The notes beneath the pieces are model-generated. The model made no database searches, was not told the DNA's origin, and saw nothing but the letters and a program-made list of their open reading frames with translations. From Caulobacter sp. (lineage in GTDB: Bacteria > Pseudomonadota > Alphaproteobacteria > Caulobacterales > Caulobacteraceae), in contig JARWZW010000050.1 of the NCBI GenBank assembly GCA_029866155.1, positions 1-64,000 on the forward strand: DNA of 64,000 bases, in the 5' to 3' direction. Position numbers and translations under genes: made by a program. This document shows positions 59,436 to 64,000 of the stretch, in pieces. Positions within the stretch are counted from its first letter, which is position 1. Each line of letters opens with the position of its first letter.

Positions 59436-60704
59436 GTGGACGATGCGGCAGCACGGAACGGGCCTGGCCCGGCGCGGCCGCACTCCGGTCCCCGGCTTGC
59501 CAGGCTGGCGACCGCCGTGCTCGTCCTGGCCTGTGGTCTTCTCATGTATCGGGCTCTTCAGACCCCCAGGGCTGATGAGGACCGGACCGTCCCCCTTTTG
59601 CTGTTCCGGCGGGCAGGCCCGGTCTACGCCCTGCCGATCGACCGGCAAGGCCCTGAAGACATAGCCGCGCGCAAGGCGGCCGTGCGGAGACTGGAGCGGA
59701 ATCCCTATGACACTGAAGCCCTGACCACCCTCGCGGCGCTCGCTGGCCAGGGCGGCGAGGGGGCCTCACAGTCGAAACTTGTCCATCAACTGTCGCGGAT
59801 CACACGCCGGAGCACGGCCGGGGAAGTCTGGCTTTTTCAGGAGGGGCTTCAGTCAGGTCGGTATGATCAGGCCATCCGGTCCCTCGACCTGCTGGCGCGC
59901 CGCAAGGCGGTAGGTGGGTCGCTGCTGGCCTTCGAGCTTTCCACAGTCATAGACCAGCCTGGGGCTCGCCGGGCCCTGTCGACGGTGCTGCTGCAAGATC
60001 CGGCCTGGGGGCCCGACCTTCTGAGACGTCTTTCGCAGGCTGCGCCGCCGGACTCGGTGGATTCCCTGCTGATCGAAATGACGAGGAGCGGCAAGCTGCT
60101 GGACGATGCTCTGGTCGAGCCCGCCTTGAGGCGTCATGTTTCAGGCCGAGACTATCCAGCGGCGCGTCGGCTCTGGACCGTGATCTACTCTTCGGGCGCC
60201 AACCGGAACCGGGTCCATGATGGCGGCTTCGATGGACTGGCCGGCCCTCCGCCTTTCAATTGGCAGGTTGCTACTCCGGGGGGAGGTCTGTCGCTGTGGA
60301 AACCGGACCCCGGCGATGTCCCCGGATTCCTGACAGCGCGACATGACCTCTTCGGCAGTTCAGCGCCCCTGATCAGCCAACTGCTGTTCCTGCCGGCCGG
60401 CTCTTATGAACTGGCGGTCAAGGCGAGGAGTTTGTCGGGGCAGCCTCACCGACGTTTCAGGCTGGATCTGTCTTGCTTCCCAGGGCCTCGATTGGTGTCG
60501 AGTCCCCTGGCCATGGCGCCAGGGGCCTGGCGGTCAACAGCCTCCCGGTTCGTGGTCCCTGATCGGGACTGCGAGCTGCAGTCGATCCGGGTTCGGCCTG
60601 TCACCGGGGAGCGTCCGCAGCCGGTCGAAATCCAGCTGGACGAGATCGTGATCCAACCCACTGCCGGCCGTCCGGGCGTCCGGGCCGTCCGCGGCGTTCC
60701 ATGA
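59436..60704 (+). CDS. uncharacterised exopolysaccharide-cluster protein with C-terminal jelly-roll-like region
   Basis: N-terminal TM; C-term NRVHDGGFDGLAGPPPFNWQVATPGGGLSLW resembles CBM-like N-x-x-x-x-GGF...PF-x-W. Confidence 0.7.
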   Translation: MDDAAARNGPGPARPHSGPRLARLATAVLVLACGLLMYRALQTPRADEDRTVPLLLFRRAGPVYALPIDRQGPEDIAARKAAVRRLERNPYDTEALTTLAALAGQGGEGASQSKLVHQLSRITRRSTAGEVWLFQEGLQSGRYDQAIRSLDLLARRKAVGGSLLAFELSTVIDQPGARRALSTVLLQDPAWGPDLLRRLSQAAPPDSVDSLLIEMTRSGKLLDDALVEPALRRHVSGRDYPAARRLWTVIYSSGANRNRVHDGGFDGLAGPPPFNWQVATPGGGLSLWKPDPGDVPGFLTARHDLFGSSAPLISQLLFLPAGSYELAVKARSLSGQPHRRFRLDLSCFPGPRLVSSPLAMAPGAWRSTASRFVVPDRDCELQSIRVRPVTGERPQPVEIQLDEIVIQPTAGRPGVRAVRGVP

Positions 60705-62086
60705 CGTCGCCACGCCTTGCCAACCCATCATTGTCAGCCGAGGCCCTGTTTGCAGCAGGGCTCGGAATCCTGCTGTCCCTCGCCATGACTCTGGGCGGGT
60801 CCAATCAGCAACGGGACGGGCTGATCCTGGTCCTTGAGCTGTTCGCTCTCGCCCTTTTTCCGGCTGTCGTCTGGCGGTTGATGACCCGCGGAACGGACCG
60901 TTCAACCTGGTCGCTGGTTGGACTGGCCGGATTCGTCCTTGCTGTGCCCATCGTGCAGCTGGCGCCTCTGCCGGTCGAGGTCTGGACCCATCTGCCAGGC
61001 AGAGCGCTGGCGATCGAGACCCTCCAGGCTGCCGATGCGTCAATCGGCCCTCGTCCGCTGAGACTGGATCCCGATCGGACCTGGGCATCCTTTCTCTGGC
61101 TCTGGCCCGGGATCACCCTGGGTCTGGGGGCTGCGACCATTGATCTGCCCGGTCGCCAGAGGTTGCTTGAACTGGTGTTGGCGCTGTTGGTTCTGGGCTT
61201 GGCGCTGGCCGCCCTGCAGGTGACCTGGGGAGCGAGGCCGCTCCAGCCCGCTGCGGAGGTCCATGCCGGTCTGCCGATCGGTTTCTTCGCCAATCGCAAC
61301 CATCAGGCCATCGCCCTGGTCGCCGGCCTTCCCCTGACAGTCTGCCTGGCGGTGTTCCGGGCAAGGTCCAGCGCCTGGAAGCGCCGGGCGGAAGTGACCC
61401 TCTACACCGCCCTGTCCGGCCTTCTGGTTATAGGTGTCGTGGCGACCCGATCCCGAGCTGGCCTGGTGCTGGGCGGACTCGCCCTCTTGATGAGCCTGGC
61501 CAGTTTCCTCCGGTTCCGCAGGCGGCCGGACAGGACCATGGGTGGAGACCTGTGGATCGTTTTAGGGGGCGCCGCTGTCCTCGTTCTGGCCCTCCAGATC
61601 GGGGCCGGCGCCGTGCTGGAGCGCTTTGATCAACTTGAAACCGGGGAGGGGCGTTTCCAGTCATGGCCAGTGATCCTGGACTTAGCTCGGGAGTTTCAGC
61701 CGGCTGGATCCGGAATGGGCAGTTTCGAAGCGATTTTCAGTTCCGTGGAGCCGATCGAGATGGTGGAACCGGCCTATCTCAACAACGCCCATAACGATTT
61801 CCTTGAGCTGTGGCTCGAGGCTGGGCTGTTGTTTCCCTTGGGTCTTGTGCTGTTTCTGGCCTGGTTCGCTCCTGCCGCAGTCCGCGCCTTTCGGGATCCG
61901 GGCGACCAGGCGGCCGTTGCCCGGGCTGCCGCCATCGGCCTGCTGTCGCTCCTGCTTCATTCCGTGGTGGACTATCCGCTCAGGACCCAGGCCCTGGCCT
62001 GCCTGTTCGCCCTGTTCTGCGGTCTGCTCGCCCCCTGTCCTGCGAAGCAGGCGGCGGCCCGGGCGATCACCTGTCCCGGGCCATGA
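60701..62086 (+). CDS. O-antigen ligase / Wzy-family membrane protein
   Basis: Multi-TM; FFANRNHQAIALVAGLPL; NNAHNDFLELWLEAGLLFPLGL. Confidence 0.88.
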   Translation: MTSPRLANPSLSAEALFAAGLGILLSLAMTLGGSNQQRDGLILVLELFALALFPAVVWRLMTRGTDRSTWSLVGLAGFVLAVPIVQLAPLPVEVWTHLPGRALAIETLQAADASIGPRPLRLDPDRTWASFLWLWPGITLGLGAATIDLPGRQRLLELVLALLVLGLALAALQVTWGARPLQPAAEVHAGLPIGFFANRNHQAIALVAGLPLTVCLAVFRARSSAWKRRAEVTLYTALSGLLVIGVVATRSRAGLVLGGLALLMSLASFLRFRRRPDRTMGGDLWIVLGGAAVLVLALQIGAGAVLERFDQLETGEGRFQSWPVILDLAREFQPAGSGMGSFEAIFSSVEPIEMVEPAYLNNAHNDFLELWLEAGLLFPLGLVLFLAWFAPAAVRAFRDPGDQAAVARAAAIGLLSLLLHSVVDYPLRTQALACLFALFCGLLAPCPAKQAAARAITCPGP

Positions 62087-62099
62087 TGTGCAGGCGTCG

Positions 62100-63554
62100 T
62101 CAGGGACGGGAGGCCTGTTCGTAGGCATAGCCGAGGCCGAGCAGCCGGGCTTCACTCCAGGCCGGACCGACAAAGGACAGCCCGACGGGAAGGCCAGAGA
62201 CCCGCCCCATCGGAACGGTCAGGTGAGGATAGCCGGCGACGGCGGCCGCATTGCCGGCGCCGCCGCCCACATAGCGATCCCCCAGGACCGGGTCGATAAG
62301 CCAGGAGGGGCCCACGGTTGGCCCGACCAGAGCGATCAACTGGTTCTCTTTCAGCAGGCTGTCGAGGCCGCCAGCGGCCAGCCTTCGACCTTGGGCCAGG
62401 GCGTTGACATAGACCGGATCGGCCAGGCCACCGGTCGCTTCGGCCTGTTCAAAAAGGTCCTGACCGAACAGGGGCATTTCATCGTCGGCGTGGAGGCGGT
62501 TGAAGGCGATCACATCCGCCAGGGTGCGGGTCTTGACCCTGGCAGGGTCCGTTCCGGCCAGATAGGCATTGAGACCGACCTTCAGTTCGGTCAGCAGCAC
62601 GACAATCTCATGGCCGCCTATGGAGGAGCGGTCGGGGAAGTCCTTGATGTCGACCAGGACGGCGCCCCGGCCCCGCAGCACGATCAGGGCCTTCTCGAAG
62701 GCCAGGTCGGTAGGGGCGTGAAACCCCGTTGCATAGCGCATGACTCCGATCCGGACGCCCTTCAGACTGTCGGATCTGAGGGCTGCAACATAGTCGCTGC
62801 GCTGGCTGTCGGCCTGGGCGGTCGCCGGATCGGAGGGATCGGTTCCTGCCATGGCGGTGAGCAGACGCGCCGCATCGGTGACGGTCGTCGTCATGGGGCC
62901 TGCCGTGTCCTGGCTGGCGCTGATTGGGATGATGCCGGTGCGCGACACCAGGCCGACGGTGGGTTTCAGACCCACCAGGCCATTGATCGAGGCCGGGCAG
63001 GTAATGGACCCATCGGTCTCGGTCCCGATCGCCGCCTGGGCCAGGCCTGCAGCGACCGCTGCGCCCGAGCCCGCCGAGGACCCGCAGGGACTGCGCGCCG
63101 GGTCATGGGGATTGCGGGTCTGGCCGCCCAGGCCGCTCCAGCCGCTGAGGGACTCTGACGACCTGATGTTGGCCCATTCGGAAAGGTTGGTCTTGCCCAG
63201 AATGACCACGCCGGCCGCCCGCAGGCGGGTGATCATCGGCGCATCCTTTGTCGGGACATTGTCCTTCAAGGCGAGGGAACCGGCTGTGTTGGGCAGACCG
63301 GCAATATCGATGTTGTCCTTGACCAGCAGGGGCAAGCCGTTCAACGGCGGAGACAGGCTCGCGGCTGTTCGTCGGTCAGCCGCCCCGGCCTCATCAAGTG
63401 CGCGAGGATTGATCCAAAGGACCGACCGGATCTGCGGATCGATCTGCCTGATGGCGTCAAGGTAGCCCCGGGTCCGTTGGGCCGCGGTGGGCTCGGCCGC
63501 ATGGGCCGCGGCGGAAACACCGACCAGCAGGCCCAGAATCAAAAGCGCTTTCAT
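62100..63554 (-). CDS. amidase (amidase signature family), exported
   Basis: LPLLVKDNIDIAGLPNTAGS; SPCGSSAGSGAAVAAGLAQAAIGTETDGSITCPA. Confidence 0.94.
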   Translation of the reverse strand: MKALLILGLLVGVSAAAHAAEPTAAQRTRGYLDAIRQIDPQIRSVLWINPRALDEAGAADRRTAASLSPPLNGLPLLVKDNIDIAGLPNTAGSLALKDNVPTKDAPMITRLRAAGVVILGKTNLSEWANIRSSESLSGWSGLGGQTRNPHDPARSPCGSSAGSGAAVAAGLAQAAIGTETDGSITCPASINGLVGLKPTVGLVSRTGIIPISASQDTAGPMTTTVTDAARLLTAMAGTDPSDPATAQADSQRSDYVAALRSDSLKGVRIGVMRYATGFHAPTDLAFEKALIVLRGRGAVLVDIKDFPDRSSIGGHEIVVLLTELKVGLNAYLAGTDPARVKTRTLADVIAFNRLHADDEMPLFGQDLFEQAEATGGLADPVYVNALAQGRRLAAGGLDSLLKENQLIALVGPTVGPSWLIDPVLGDRYVGGGAGNAAAVAGYPHLTVPMGRVSGLPVGLSFVGPAWSEARLLGLGYAYEQASRP

Positions 63555-63591
63555 TCAAGTTCCCCTGCAATGGCCTGCCCCGGCTGTCCGC

Positions 63592-64000
63592 CTACAAGCA
63601 GGGGCGAACAGGTCCTGATCCGGAGCACCTAGGGCGAAGCGTATCCGTATCCAGCGGCAGGCCAAGGCGGGGCCGGCCATTGACATCCCGCACCTCTATC
63701 TGGAGCCGGGGCGCTGCAGGCGTCCAGTCGATCGTGATCAGGCCGAAATTCTGTTCCCTCAGGACACTGCCTTGGCGAAGGGCATTGGGGGGCGTCACGG
63801 GCCAGACCTCGGTCAGGCCAGATGAGGTCACATCCCAGATCGGATAGGGTGTATTGACCGATAGCCGCGAGATTTCGCCGTAGTGGGTGTCGCCACTGAT
63901 GCAGAACAGGCGCTCGGCCTGTGTCCGACGGATGGTGTCGAAGAGACGCTGGTGGTCGTTGGCATAGTTGATCCAGCCCTCCCAGCCGGCGAAATCGGCC
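63592..64000 (-). CDS. PhoD-like alkaline phosphatase D family protein, C-terminal part (runs off window)
   Basis: Reverse translation ADFAGWEGWINYANDHQRLFDTIRRTQAERLFCISGDTHYGEISRLSVNTPYPIWDVTSSGLTEVWP. Confidence 0.85.
   Translation of the reverse strand, partial: ADFAGWEGWINYANDHQRLFDTIRRTQAERLFCISGDTHYGEISRLSVNTPYPIWDVTSSGLTEVWPVTPPNALRQGSVLREQNFGLITIDWTPAAPRLQIEVRDVNGRPRLGLPLDTDTLRPRCSGSGPVRPCL

Noticed and set aside
61803-63158. 451-aa plus-strand ORF overlapping the Wzy-like gene and antisense to the amidase
   Set aside because: Translation is low-complexity and spans two well-supported genes.

Overview
High-GC chromosomal window that looks like a Caulobacteraceae-type alphaproteobacterium (inferred from gene content and codon bias, not tested). 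It is mostly core metabolism and envelope genes: glmS (partial)/glmM, a DUF969/DUF979/DUF2891 operon, a phosphomannomutase/phosphoglucomutase, kdsD, gpmA, a lone RibD-type deaminase, two tandem pentapeptide-repeat proteins, hsp20, a cluster of exported paralogues (two COG4798-type methyltransferases and two members of an unrecognised family around an SCP2 protein), hisN-like, an S46 peptidase, a DevBCA/MacB-type ABC exporter, a TrmA/RlmD-family methyltransferase, a radical SAM protein, two TIGR04283/TIGR04282-like glycosyltransferases, a lytic transglycosylase, a family-4 UDG, ETF-QO, ispE, amtB-glnK, glyQS, ppdK, a sulfatase, an M48 protease, epmB/epmA/efp, a ManC-AGE fusion, an exopolysaccharide export cluster, an amidase and a partial PhoD-like phosphatase. 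I saw no tRNA, rRNA, CRISPR array, prophage or intact IS. The best non-coding signal is a ROSE-like RNA thermometer candidate in the hsp20 5'UTR. The best protein-level unknowns are the exported paralogue pairs (12.7-16.5 kb) and the tandem two-module pentapeptide proteins. All family assignments are from reading the translations; no searches were run.
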